Assembly: GCA_903856995.1 (NCBI GenBank) | Contig: CAIODK010000139.1 | Coordinates: 1 to 14,787, forward strand | Source of the DNA: an uncultured Burkholderiales bacterium | GTDB taxonomy: Bacteria; Pseudomonadota; Gammaproteobacteria; Burkholderiales; Burkholderiaceae_C | Direction: 5' to 3' | Length of the DNA stretch: 14,787 nucleotides | In this document: positions 1-6,117 of the stretch, one piece after another | Layout of the letters: each line of letters opens with the position of its first letter | How positions within the stretch are numbered: the stretch's first letter is position 1 | The notes under the pieces: generated by a model | Databases searched by the model: none | Seen by the model: the letters and a program-made list of their open reading frames with translations, nothing else | Told to the model about the DNA's origin: nothing | Translations under genes and position numbers: made by a program

Positions 1-122
1 AAGGTGCCTTTGACGTCATGGGCCTCGCAGCAAGCTAGCAAAGGCGGTTGAAGCGCAGCGAAGTCGGGTAGGTCAACGAATTTATAAAGGGCGGCGGTCA
101 GGTAAATGGGGGCAGATTGCAT
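1..122 (-). CDS. trhO: TrhO/YceA rhodanese-family tRNA U34 hydroxylase, N-terminal part (cut by window edge)
   Basis: Partial gene: 40 complete codons plus two bases, running off the left edge. The peptide contains the stretch ALYKFVDLPDF and ends HDVKGT, which I recognise as the N-terminal ferredoxin-like (acylphosphatase-type) segment preceding the rhodanese domain of TrhO (YceA) proteins. In the known family TrhO carries out oxygen-dependent hydroxylation of uridine 34 in the tRNA wobble position. The catalytic rhodanese cysteine lies outside the window and cannot be checked. The ATG at 122 is the only plausible start and has an AAGGA Shine-Dalgarno sequence about 10 nt upstream. The gene begins 26 nt after the DUF1330 stop on the same strand, so it may be the last visible member of the toxin-antitoxin transcript. 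The assignment rests on about 40 residues only. Confidence 0.75.
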   Translation of the reverse strand, partial: MQSAPIYLTAALYKFVDLPDFAALQPPLLACCEAHDVKGT

Positions 123-148
123 GCCCTGATTATCCTTGAGGCGTGAGG

Positions 149-436
149 CTAGGCCTCGTAAGTGGTCAGCACCACATCCGCTGCCTCTTGGCGTATCGGG
201 AGGAGCGCCTGATACGCCGCTGAGTTGTGCCAGCTATCTGCATCGACCAGCGAGGGAAAACGAATCACCACGATGTCAGCATGCGGGCATTCGCCCGACA
301 GCGCCCTGACTTGGTTGCCGCGAAATACCAGCTCACCGCCAAATGGCGTCAAAGTCGCTAAAACTTGGCTGCGGTACTCGGTCCATTTAGTTTCGTTCTT
401 CACGGTCATTTGACCAACGATGTAGGCGTGATTCAT
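149..436 (-). CDS. DUF1330 family small protein (dimeric alpha/beta barrel fold)
   Basis: A 95-residue protein starting MNHAYIVGQMTV, with a middle GGELVFRGNQVRAL, then DIVVIRFPSLVDADSWHNS and AYQALLPIR. This order (beta strand, ExWxEYR helix, GG-strand, VVIRFPS strand, WxxSxxYQxL helix) is the hallmark of DUF1330, a ferredoxin-like dimeric barrel related to EthD and antibiotic-biosynthesis monooxygenases. No substrate is known, and a catalytic role cannot be deduced. I chose the ATG at 436 over an upstream ATG at 481 because the DUF1330 fold starts there, because it lies 4 nt after the toxin stop rather than inside that gene, and because GAGG sits 9 nt upstream. The 4-nt gap implies co-transcription and probable translational coupling with the mazF-like toxin, an unusual partner for this family. 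Confidence 0.82.
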   Translation of the reverse strand: MNHAYIVGQMTVKNETKWTEYRSQVLATLTPFGGELVFRGNQVRALSGECPHADIVVIRFPSLVDADSWHNSAAYQALLPIRQEAADVVLTTYEA

Positions 437-440
437 AGCT

Positions 441-761
441 TTAAACCTCAAACAGCTCATGAAGCTTTTGCAACGTTGCATTCAATGTTTTAGATTGAAG
501 ACGACCTAGCTTTTTGATGAGCCTAGATTTGTCGATGCTGCGAAGCTGGTCAAGCAACACCAAGCCAGTCGTGCCTTGAAATGTTAGTTGGATGCGAAAT
601 GGCGCTTGAAACCCTTGTGAAGTCATGGGGGCTACGATCACAGTTTTCAGGTGGTCGTTCAGTTCAGGGGGCGAGATCACGACACAGGGACGTGATTTGC
701 GAATTTCGCTCCCTACCGTAGGGTCTAAGTTGACAAGCCAAACGTCGCCGCGGCTTACCAC
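441..761 (-). CDS. mazF: MazF/PemK-type toxin (mRNA endoribonuclease)
   Basis: A 106-residue protein of normal length for the MazF/PemK/Kid family, ribosome-independent or mRNA-directed RNases that arrest translation when the antitoxin is degraded. Visible family motifs are the N-terminal RGDVWLVNLDP strand, SRPCVVIS (Arg24, expected catalytic arginine), APMTSQ (Thr47, expected catalytic threonine) and TTGLVLLDQLRSIDKSRL, the core strand and dimer region. All look intact, so the toxin is probably functional. The start is GTG at 759-761, inside the last codons of the antitoxin gene, giving a 7-nt overlap typical of antitoxin-first operons with translational coupling. G+C counted by hand over bases 481-660 is about 47%, against about 61% in a tex stretch (2581-2760), suggesting acquisition by transfer. 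The exact RNA cleavage motif cannot be predicted. Confidence 0.93.
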   Translation of the reverse strand: MVSRGDVWLVNLDPTVGSEIRKSRPCVVISPPELNDHLKTVIVAPMTSQGFQAPFRIQLTFQGTTGLVLLDQLRSIDKSRLIKKLGRLQSKTLNATLQKLHELFEV

Positions 762-1003
762 TTCAGGTCCTTATCGGTTTCGTTGCCAAAGTCACCCATC
801 ACCAACACATCATCATTGGCCTGAGCCAACGCTTTGGCGGCCTCACCCCATCCTGCTCTTGCAGCTTGGGCCGGTTTGCGAATGACCAAAGCATCGTTTT
901 CAATACTCACCTCAGCCTCGTCTTCTAGGCCTAGTTGTGTGAGTAAAGGTTTAGGAATGACGATGCCTCGTGAGTTTCCAAAAGGGCGAATGGCGATGTG
1001 CAT
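755..1003 (-). CDS. mazE: MazE-like antitoxin, AbrB/SpoVT swapped-hairpin DNA-binding protein
   Basis: An 82-residue protein. Residues 1-45 (MHIAIRPFGNSRGIVIPKPL, then LGLEDEAEVSIENDALVIR) match the AbrB/MazE beta-hairpin domain: a strand, the GNSRGIVIPK turn that contacts DNA, and a second strand. The alanine-rich, acidic remainder (about 46-82) is expected to be flexible and to wrap the toxin, as in other MazE proteins. In the family the antitoxin neutralises the RNase and, alone or in complex, represses its own promoter; the perfect inverted repeat 32 nt upstream of this start is the obvious target. The ATG at 1003 is preceded by GAGAAG at suitable spacing. The gene ends TGGTAA, within which the toxin GTG start lies. 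Subfamily (MazE, PemI or ChpI-like) is not resolved. Confidence 0.9.
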   Translation of the reverse strand: MHIAIRPFGNSRGIVIPKPLLTQLGLEDEAEVSIENDALVIRKPAQAARAGWGEAAKALAQANDDVLVMGDFGNETDKDLKW

Positions 1004-1034
1004 GGGAACTTCTCATGTTGAGTGAAATTCCTGA

Positions 1035-1059
1035 AATGTTATTACCAAGTAATAACATT
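1035..1059. promoter_or_regulatory. Perfect 11-bp inverted repeat, probable toxin-antitoxin operator
   Basis: The left arm AATGTTATTAC (1035-1045), the spacer CAA (1046-1048) and the right arm GTAATAACATT (1049-1059) form a flawless 11-bp inverted repeat. It is AT-rich in otherwise GC-rich DNA and lies between and over the -35 and -10 boxes read toward the antitoxin. Occupancy would block RNA polymerase, the usual mode of MazE/MazEF autoregulation. Neither arm is followed by a T-run suited to an intrinsic terminator, so an operator is preferred over a terminator. The identity of the binding protein is inference. Confidence 0.75.
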
Positions 1060-1064
1060 GTCAA
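1036..1064 (-). promoter_or_regulatory. Sigma-70-type promoter of the toxin-antitoxin operon
   Basis: On the minus strand a consensus -35 TTGACA (1064-1059) is followed after exactly 17 nt by TAACAT (1041-1036), a 4/6 match to the -10 consensus. Transcription would start around 1029, about 26 nt before the antitoxin ATG at 1003. The -35 box begins 5 nt past the tex stop codon, with no terminator between. The inverted repeat covers the whole spacer and the -10. Confidence 0.7.
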
Positions 1065-1069
1065 CCCAC

Positions 1070-3466
1070 TTACTTCTTTAAACCTTGCAGTTTGGCAAAG
1101 GCTGATGCCATAGCCGATCCAGCCGCCGCTTGTGGAGGCGCGGTGTAGTTGCCCCCTCCGCCTCTTTGGCGGTTATCACGCCCTGCATGCTCAAAGCGGT
1201 TGTCTGAACGTGCCGAATGGGGGCCGTCTTTATGGGCGGGGGCAGCATCCATTTTCATGGTCAGGCTGATGCGTTTGCGGGCGACGTCGACTTCCAGCAC
1301 TTTGACTTTGATGATGTCGCCGGTCTTCACCACTTCGCGGGCGTCGGTGATGAACTTGTTGCTGAGTTGGCTGACGTGAATCAGGCCGTCTTGGTGCACT
1401 CCCAAATCGACAAACGCGCCAAAGGCGGCCACGTTGCTGACCGTGCCTTCGAGAATCATGTCGACCTTCAAGTCTTTGATGTCTTCAACGCCGTCTTGTA
1501 GCTTGGCCACTTTGAAGTCGGGGCGCGGGTCGCGGCCTGGCTTTTCGAGTTCGCTCAAGATGTCTTTGACGGTGATCACGCCCACGGTATCGTTGGCGAA
1601 TAGCTCGGGCTTGAGGGTTTTGAGCATGTCTGCGCGGCCCATCAGCTCGGCGACGGGCCTTCCGGTTTGCGCCATGATGCGTTCGACAACAGGGTAGGTC
1701 TCAGGGTGAACCGCGGTCATGTCCAACGGGTTGTCACCACCACGAATGCGCAAGAAGCCGGCGCTTTGTTCAAACGTTTTTGCACCCAAGCCCGTGACCT
1801 TGAGCAACTGTTGGCGGTTGGCAAACGCGCCGTTCGCTTCGCGCCAACGCACCACGGCTTTGGCTGTGGTGGTGCTGAGGCCCGACACGCGGGTGAGCAG
1901 CGGCACACTGGCGGTGTTCAGGTCCACGCCCACGGCGTTCACGCAGTCTTCCACCACGGTTTCGAGGCTGCGGGCGAGTTCGCTTTGGTTCACATCGTGT
2001 TGGTATTGGCCCACGCCGATGGATTTCGGATCAATCTTGACCAGCTCGGCCAAGGGGTCTTGCAAGCGTCGGGCAATGCTGGCTGCGCCGCGCAGGCTCA
2101 CGTCCACATCGGGCATTTCGTTGCTGGCGTATTCACTGGCGCTGTACACAGAGGCGCCTGCTTCGCTGACCACCACTTTGTCGATGACCTTGGTTGCGTC
2201 ATGTTTAGCCATGAGCTTGATCAGCTCACCCGCCAGTTTATCGGTCTCGCGGCTGGCTGTGCCGTTGCCAATGGCAATCAGGTTGACACCGTGTTTTTCG
2301 GCCAGCTTGGCCAAGGTGTAGAGCGAGCCGTCCCAATCTTTGCGGGGCTCGTGCGGGTAGACGGTAGATGTCTCCACCAGCTTGCCTGTGGCGTCCACGA
2401 CAGCCACTTTCACGCCGGTACGAATGCCTGGGTCGAGGCCCATCACCACGCGTGGGCCAGCTGGGGCGGCCAACAGCAAGTCGCGCAAGTTGTCGGCAAA
2501 CACTTTGATGGCAACTTTCTCTGCGTCTTCCCTTAGCCGAGTGAACAGGTCGCGCTCGGTGGAGAGGCTCAACTTCACGCGCCAGGTCCAGGCCACGCAT
2601 TTGCGAATCAGGTCGTCCCCTGCTCTGTTGGAATGGCTCCAGCCGAGGTGCAACGCAATCTTGCCTTCGGCCAAACTGGGTTTGCCGGGCTCTGGCTTGG
2701 CATTGACACTCGCCTCCGGCTCGGGCACCACCAGTTTGGCATCGAGCATTTCAAGCGCACGGCCACGAAACACGGCCAAAGCGCGGTGTGATGGGACGCG
2801 GCCAATCGGCTCGTCGTAATCAAAGTAGTCGCGGAACTTCGCCACGTCGGGGTTGTTTTCGTCTTTGCCTGGCGCGAGCTTGCTGCGAAACAAACCCTCG
2901 GTCCACAGCCATTCGCGCAGGCTTTGAACCAGCGCAGCGTCTTCGGCCCAGCGCTCGCTCAGGATGTCGCGCACCCCGTCGAGCACGGCGGCCACGGTGG
3001 TGAAGTCTGCGCCTTCAATCTTGCCAGCGGGAAGAATAAACGCCTCCGCTTCCACATTGGGGTTGAGCGTGGGGTCGGCAAACAGTTTGTCGGCCAGTGG
3101 CTCCAAGCCTGCTTCCTTGGCAATCATGCCTTTGGTACGACGCTTGGGTTTGAAGGGCAAATACAAGTCTTCCAGTTCTTGCTTGGTCGGTGCGGCTTCG
3201 ATGGCGGCCAGCAGATCGGGCGTGAGCTTGCCTTGCTCTTGAATGCTTTTGATCACCGCAGCGCGGCGGTCTTCTAGCTCCCGCAAGTAGCTCAGGCGCG
3301 CTTCGAGTTCGCGCAGTTGAATGTCGTCCAAGCCGTTGGTGACTTCTTTGCGGTAACGCGCAATGAAAGGTACGGTGGCCCCCCCGTCGAGCAACGTGAC
3401 AGCTGCGCGCACTTGGGCTTCAGAGATTTTGATTTCGTCCGCGAGTTGGCGGGTTATTTTTTGCAT
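1070..3466 (-). CDS. tex: Tex, S1-domain transcription accessory protein
   Basis: A 798-residue protein of normal Tex length. In order it shows the N-terminal helical region with PFIARYRKEVT (33-43) and YLPFKPKRRTKG (102-113), the YqgF/RNase H-like domain with GLDPGIRTG (343-351) and IGNGTASRETDK (399-410), helix-hairpin-helix repeats (about 505-575, including TGLGAKTFEQSAGFLRI) and a C-terminal S1 RNA-binding domain (about 668-740, GTVSNVAAFGAFVDLGV and DGLIHVSQLS). The tail (740-798) is basic and glycine-rich, likely disordered and RNA-binding. Tex is a cytoplasmic nucleic-acid-binding factor that affects transcription and toxin gene expression in Bordetella and other bacteria; its biochemical role is incompletely known. 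The ATG at 3466 fits the family start but has no strong Shine-Dalgarno sequence. The gene lies 70 nt downstream of the GST-like gene and may share the fad operon transcript or have its own promoter, which I could not identify. Confidence 0.96.
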   Translation of the reverse strand: MQKITRQLADEIKISEAQVRAAVTLLDGGATVPFIARYRKEVTNGLDDIQLRELEARLSYLRELEDRRAAVIKSIQEQGKLTPDLLAAIEAAPTKQELEDLYLPFKPKRRTKGMIAKEAGLEPLADKLFADPTLNPNVEAEAFILPAGKIEGADFTTVAAVLDGVRDILSERWAEDAALVQSLREWLWTEGLFRSKLAPGKDENNPDVAKFRDYFDYDEPIGRVPSHRALAVFRGRALEMLDAKLVVPEPEASVNAKPEPGKPSLAEGKIALHLGWSHSNRAGDDLIRKCVAWTWRVKLSLSTERDLFTRLREDAEKVAIKVFADNLRDLLLAAPAGPRVVMGLDPGIRTGVKVAVVDATGKLVETSTVYPHEPRKDWDGSLYTLAKLAEKHGVNLIAIGNGTASRETDKLAGELIKLMAKHDATKVIDKVVVSEAGASVYSASEYASNEMPDVDVSLRGAASIARRLQDPLAELVKIDPKSIGVGQYQHDVNQSELARSLETVVEDCVNAVGVDLNTASVPLLTRVSGLSTTTAKAVVRWREANGAFANRQQLLKVTGLGAKTFEQSAGFLRIRGGDNPLDMTAVHPETYPVVERIMAQTGRPVAELMGRADMLKTLKPELFANDTVGVITVKDILSELEKPGRDPRPDFKVAKLQDGVEDIKDLKVDMILEGTVSNVAAFGAFVDLGVHQDGLIHVSQLSNKFITDAREVVKTGDIIKVKVLEVDVARKRISLTMKMDAAPAHKDGPHSARSDNRFEHAGRDNRQRGGGGNYTAPPQAAAGSAMASAFAKLQGLKK

Positions 3467-3536
3467 GTGTTCAGTCGCTGAGAGTTCGTCAAAGCGGGCA
3501 ATTTTGCCTTAGCCACGGGGTGGTTTCCGCTAAAAC
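3467..3536 (-). other. Intergenic gap between GST-like gene and tex
   Basis: This 70-nt gap is much longer than the 14-20 nt gaps of the preceding operon genes. I see only a weak GGCA/TGCC stem around 3509-3520 and no T-run terminator. There is no convincing -35/-10 pair and no strong Shine-Dalgarno sequence before the tex ATG. Whether tex belongs to the fad operon is undecided. Confidence 0.4.
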
Positions 3537-4469
3537 TCAATCTGCTTTTTTCAGGATGAACCCCAACCGTGGGAAGTGCACTTGCACGGTCCCTGCCCGA
3601 TCGTCGTGGCGACGAACGGTGTAACGCGTGCGGGTGGCTGCCACCAATTCGCCGGCGGTTGGCTCTAAGCCAAAAGATTCAGCGGTGATGACGACTTGGC
3701 TACCCAACGCAATGCCGTGGTGGTCAATGAAGGGTTCGTGTGACATGTCTGCGGGTTGGCTGTCATGCGCAATTTGGATTGCTTGAGCCGACGACAGATC
3801 GCTGTGTGTGCCGTGGCCAAACTTTTCCATACGCAGCAACCAGTCACGCACGTTGGGGGTGGCATCAAAAATACCAGCCAAGTTGGGGACTTGGCGCAGC
3901 GTGTACCAAGTGGGGTGATAGGCCGAAAAGTCAGCCACCGAAGGCGCATCACCCAACAAGAAAGGGCTTTGCTCGAGCATGTGCGAGAGGCGACGTAAAT
4001 AGCTTTTGTACATGCCGATGGCGTCTGCCGCCAACATGCGCGGCGCGCCATTACGCATGGTGGTGCGGTCTTGCACGAACACTTGTACATCATCCGGCGA
4101 CCAAGAGGCCAACACATGCGCTGCACCCGCAGGCTGAAAGTTGTAGGCCATGGCGGTTGGGAACACGAGCGTGTCGGCCCATTGCGAAACAATGCGCGCA
4201 GCGCCTTTCACAGCCTCTGGATAGAGTGTTGGCGTGGGGGCGATGTGTTCAAGCACATCACAGATCAAGTTGGAGTCGCAATAAACATCAGCCCCGATTT
4301 GCATGAACGGGGTTCGACGATGCCCCCCCGTTAAAGCCACCACATCGGGCTTGGGCATGTACATCGGAATGGTCACGCTTTGCCAAGTGAGTTTTTTATA
4401 GCCCAAGATGAGCCGTACCTTCTCAGCGAAAGGTGACATGGGGTAGTGATGAAGAATGATGCCTGACAT
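3537..4469 (-). CDS. Glutathione S-transferase-like protein with C-terminal extension
   Basis: A 310-residue protein. Residues 1-80 form a thioredoxin-like GST N-terminal domain: the YPMSPFAEKVR active-site segment (Ser12 where other classes carry Cys or Tyr), RTPFMQIG with the cis-proline at 54, and CDSNLI with the Asp65-Ser66 pair that binds the gamma-glutamyl group of glutathione. Residues about 90-220 are the all-helical GST domain, with the conserved N-capping motif LLGDAPSVADFSAYH (171-185). Residues about 240-310 (IALGSQVVITAESFGLEPTAG through TVQVHFPRLGFILKK) are an extra basic, beta-rich segment beyond the usual length of 200-230 residues, which I cannot assign. The start has AAGGA 8 nt upstream and lies 14 nt after the thioesterase gene, in the fatty-acid operon. 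Its substrate is unknown; conjugation or detoxification of reactive enoyl or aldehyde intermediates is only a guess. Confidence 0.85.
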   Translation of the reverse strand: MSGIILHHYPMSPFAEKVRLILGYKKLTWQSVTIPMYMPKPDVVALTGGHRRTPFMQIGADVYCDSNLICDVLEHIAPTPTLYPEAVKGAARIVSQWADTLVFPTAMAYNFQPAGAAHVLASWSPDDVQVFVQDRTTMRNGAPRMLAADAIGMYKSYLRRLSHMLEQSPFLLGDAPSVADFSAYHPTWYTLRQVPNLAGIFDATPNVRDWLLRMEKFGHGTHSDLSSAQAIQIAHDSQPADMSHEPFIDHHGIALGSQVVITAESFGLEPTAGELVAATRTRYTVRRHDDRAGTVQVHFPRLGFILKKAD

Positions 4470-4483
4470 GCGGTTTCCTTAGC

Positions 4484-4906
4484 TCAGTCGGTCGAAATTT
4501 CGTGTAATTGTGCGCGTTCCGAATCTCGGTCTACGTATTTGAAGGTGGCGGTGGCATGTGCACAGATGTTGCCTTCTGCGTCATACACCGAGCCTTCGGT
4601 GAACGCCATCTGCCGTGTGCGATGAATCAATCGACCCTTGCACGTGAGCGTACCGCGAGCGGGTTGCATGAACGATGTTTTCATTTCGATGGTCATCACC
4701 CCCATGCCTTTGTCCACACTGCGCGCTGCGCTTGCAAGGGTGACATCCAACAGCGTCATCACCGCGCCTCCGTGTGTGACATTGAACGAGTTCAGGTGTT
4801 CTGGCTCTGGCGTGTAACGCAGTTCGGACTGGCCTTCATCATAAAAAACCATCTCGAACCCAAGATGGTCGACAAACGGGATGTAGGCGCCAAAGCTTTC
4901 TTGCAT
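4484..4906 (-). CDS. PaaI-like hotdog-fold acyl-CoA thioesterase
   Basis: A 140-residue single hotdog-domain protein of the PaaI/4HBT class. The signature is NVTHGGAVMTLLDVTLASAA (about 42-61), with His45-Gly46-Gly47 that positions the thioester and Asp54, the expected catalytic acid in PaaI-type enzymes. It continues with MTIEMKTSFMQPARGTLTCKG and ICAHATATFKYV, the typical later strands. These enzymes hydrolyse acyl- or aryl-CoA thioesters in the cytoplasm, often releasing CoA from dead-end intermediates. Its position 15 nt after the thiolase gene suggests it recycles CoA trapped in beta-oxidation intermediates that cannot proceed. The ATG at 4906 has an AAGGAG Shine-Dalgarno sequence. Substrate preference cannot be read from sequence. 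Confidence 0.88.
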   Translation of the reverse strand: MQESFGAYIPFVDHLGFEMVFYDEGQSELRYTPEPEHLNSFNVTHGGAVMTLLDVTLASAARSVDKGMGVMTIEMKTSFMQPARGTLTCKGRLIHRTRQMAFTEGSVYDAEGNICAHATATFKYVDRDSERAQLHEISTD

Positions 4907-4921
4907 GATGTGCTCCTTGAT

Positions 4922-6097
4922 TTAAAACACCTCGAAGATACCAGCTGCGCCCATGCCACCACCGATACACATGGTCACGCACACTCGTTTAGCGCCTCGG
5001 CGCTTGCCTTCGATCAGGGCATGGCCCGTCAAACGCTGACCGCTGACGCCGTAAGGGTGGCCCAAGGCAATCGCGCCGCCGTTGACGTTCAGGCGGTCCT
5101 CGGGGATGCCCAGTTTGTCTCGGCAGTACAGCACTTGCACGGCAAAGGCTTCGTTGAGCTCCCACAGGTCAATGTCCGCCACGCTCAGGCCCAAGCGTTT
5201 GAGCACTTTGGGCACGGCGTACACAGGGCCAACGCCCATTTCATCGGGTTCGCAGCCGGCTACCGCAAAGCCGAGGAAACGACCCAAAGGCTGCAAGCCA
5301 CGCTTGCTGGCGAGGGCTTCACTCATCACCACGCACGCGCCTGCGCCGTCTGAGAACTGGCTGGCGTTGCCGGCCGATATCAGGCCACCGGGCATGGCTG
5401 GTTTGAGGTTGGCCAAAGCCTCAGCTGTAGAGCCTTCGCGAATGCCCTCGTCTTTGCTCACAGTGACTTGTTTGGTCATCAAGCCCATCACCTTGTCGAC
5501 CACCCCCGCTTTGACAGTGATGGCGGCAATCTCGGCGTCAAACAGACCTGCGGCTTGTGCTGCAAACGCGCGCTGTTGGCTAAGTGCGCCATAGGCGTCC
5601 ATCGCTTCACGTCCCATGTTGTAACGCTTGGCGACGTTCTCGGCGGTTTGCAGCATGTTCCAGTACATCTCGGGCTTTTTCTTTTGCAGGGCCAAGTTAA
5701 TCAGCATGTGTTGGTTCATTTCCTGTTGCACACACGAGATGCTTTCCACGCCGCCCGCCACATAGACATCACCCTCGCCCGCAATGATGCGTTGGGCGGC
5801 GGTGGCGATGGATTGCAACCCGGAAGAGCAAAAACGGTTGATGGTCATGCCCGATACGGACACAGGGCAGTCGGCCATCAGGGCAATTTGGCGGGCGATG
5901 TTGGTTCCCGTTGCGCCTTCGGGCAGCGCGCAGCCCATGATGACGTCTTCGACTTCACCGGCGTCGATGCCGGCGCGTGCGATGGCGTGTTTGACGACGT
6001 GACCACCCAAGGTCGCGCCATGGGTCATGTTGAAAGAGCCCTTCCAGCTTTTGGAAAGCGGCGTGCGGGCGGTAGAGACGATGACAGCGTGGGTCAT
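4922..6097 (-). CDS. fadA: Acetyl-CoA C-acyltransferase (FadA-type 3-ketoacyl-CoA thiolase)
   Basis: A 391-residue thiolase, normal length for the family. The nucleophilic cysteine is Cys90 in INRFCSSGLQ; later catalytic elements are NEAFA (315-319), the GHP motif with His347 and the proton-relay Cys377 in CVTMCIGGGMGAAG. It cleaves 3-ketoacyl-CoA with CoA to give acetyl-CoA and an acyl-CoA shortened by two carbons, the last step of each beta-oxidation round. The GHP motif reads GHPYGVSGQR instead of the commoner GHPLGATG or GHPIGATG; the catalytic residues are unchanged. The start has AAGGAA about 7 nt upstream. The gene lies 20 nt after the FadB-like gene, so the two probably form the beta-oxidation pair, in the order fadB then fadA. 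A biosynthetic thiolase role (PhaA-like) is less likely in this setting. Confidence 0.93.
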   Translation of the reverse strand: MTHAVIVSTARTPLSKSWKGSFNMTHGATLGGHVVKHAIARAGIDAGEVEDVIMGCALPEGATGTNIARQIALMADCPVSVSGMTINRFCSSGLQSIATAAQRIIAGEGDVYVAGGVESISCVQQEMNQHMLINLALQKKKPEMYWNMLQTAENVAKRYNMGREAMDAYGALSQQRAFAAQAAGLFDAEIAAITVKAGVVDKVMGLMTKQVTVSKDEGIREGSTAEALANLKPAMPGGLISAGNASQFSDGAGACVVMSEALASKRGLQPLGRFLGFAVAGCEPDEMGVGPVYAVPKVLKRLGLSVADIDLWELNEAFAVQVLYCRDKLGIPEDRLNVNGGAIALGHPYGVSGQRLTGHALIEGKRRGAKRVCVTMCIGGGMGAAGIFEVF

Positions 6098-6117
6098 AAA
6101 AGTTCCTTAAATTCGGG

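Noticed and set aside
145..157. Small GAGGC/GCCTC hairpin at the DUF1330 stop codon as a terminator
   Set aside because: Five base pairs with no following T-run on the minus strand; trhO starts 26 nt later, so termination here is not supported.
1667..2536. 289-codon open frame on the plus strand opposite tex
   Set aside because: It is the mirror of a well-supported Tex gene in GC-rich DNA, where long antisense frames arise from codon bias. Its product is rich in His, Gly and Ala without any family motif.
5045..5085. Thiolase GHPYGVSG variant motif as a sign of altered chemistry
   Set aside because: The catalytic His347, Cys90 and Cys377 are intact; variation in the residues after GHP is tolerated among thiolases.
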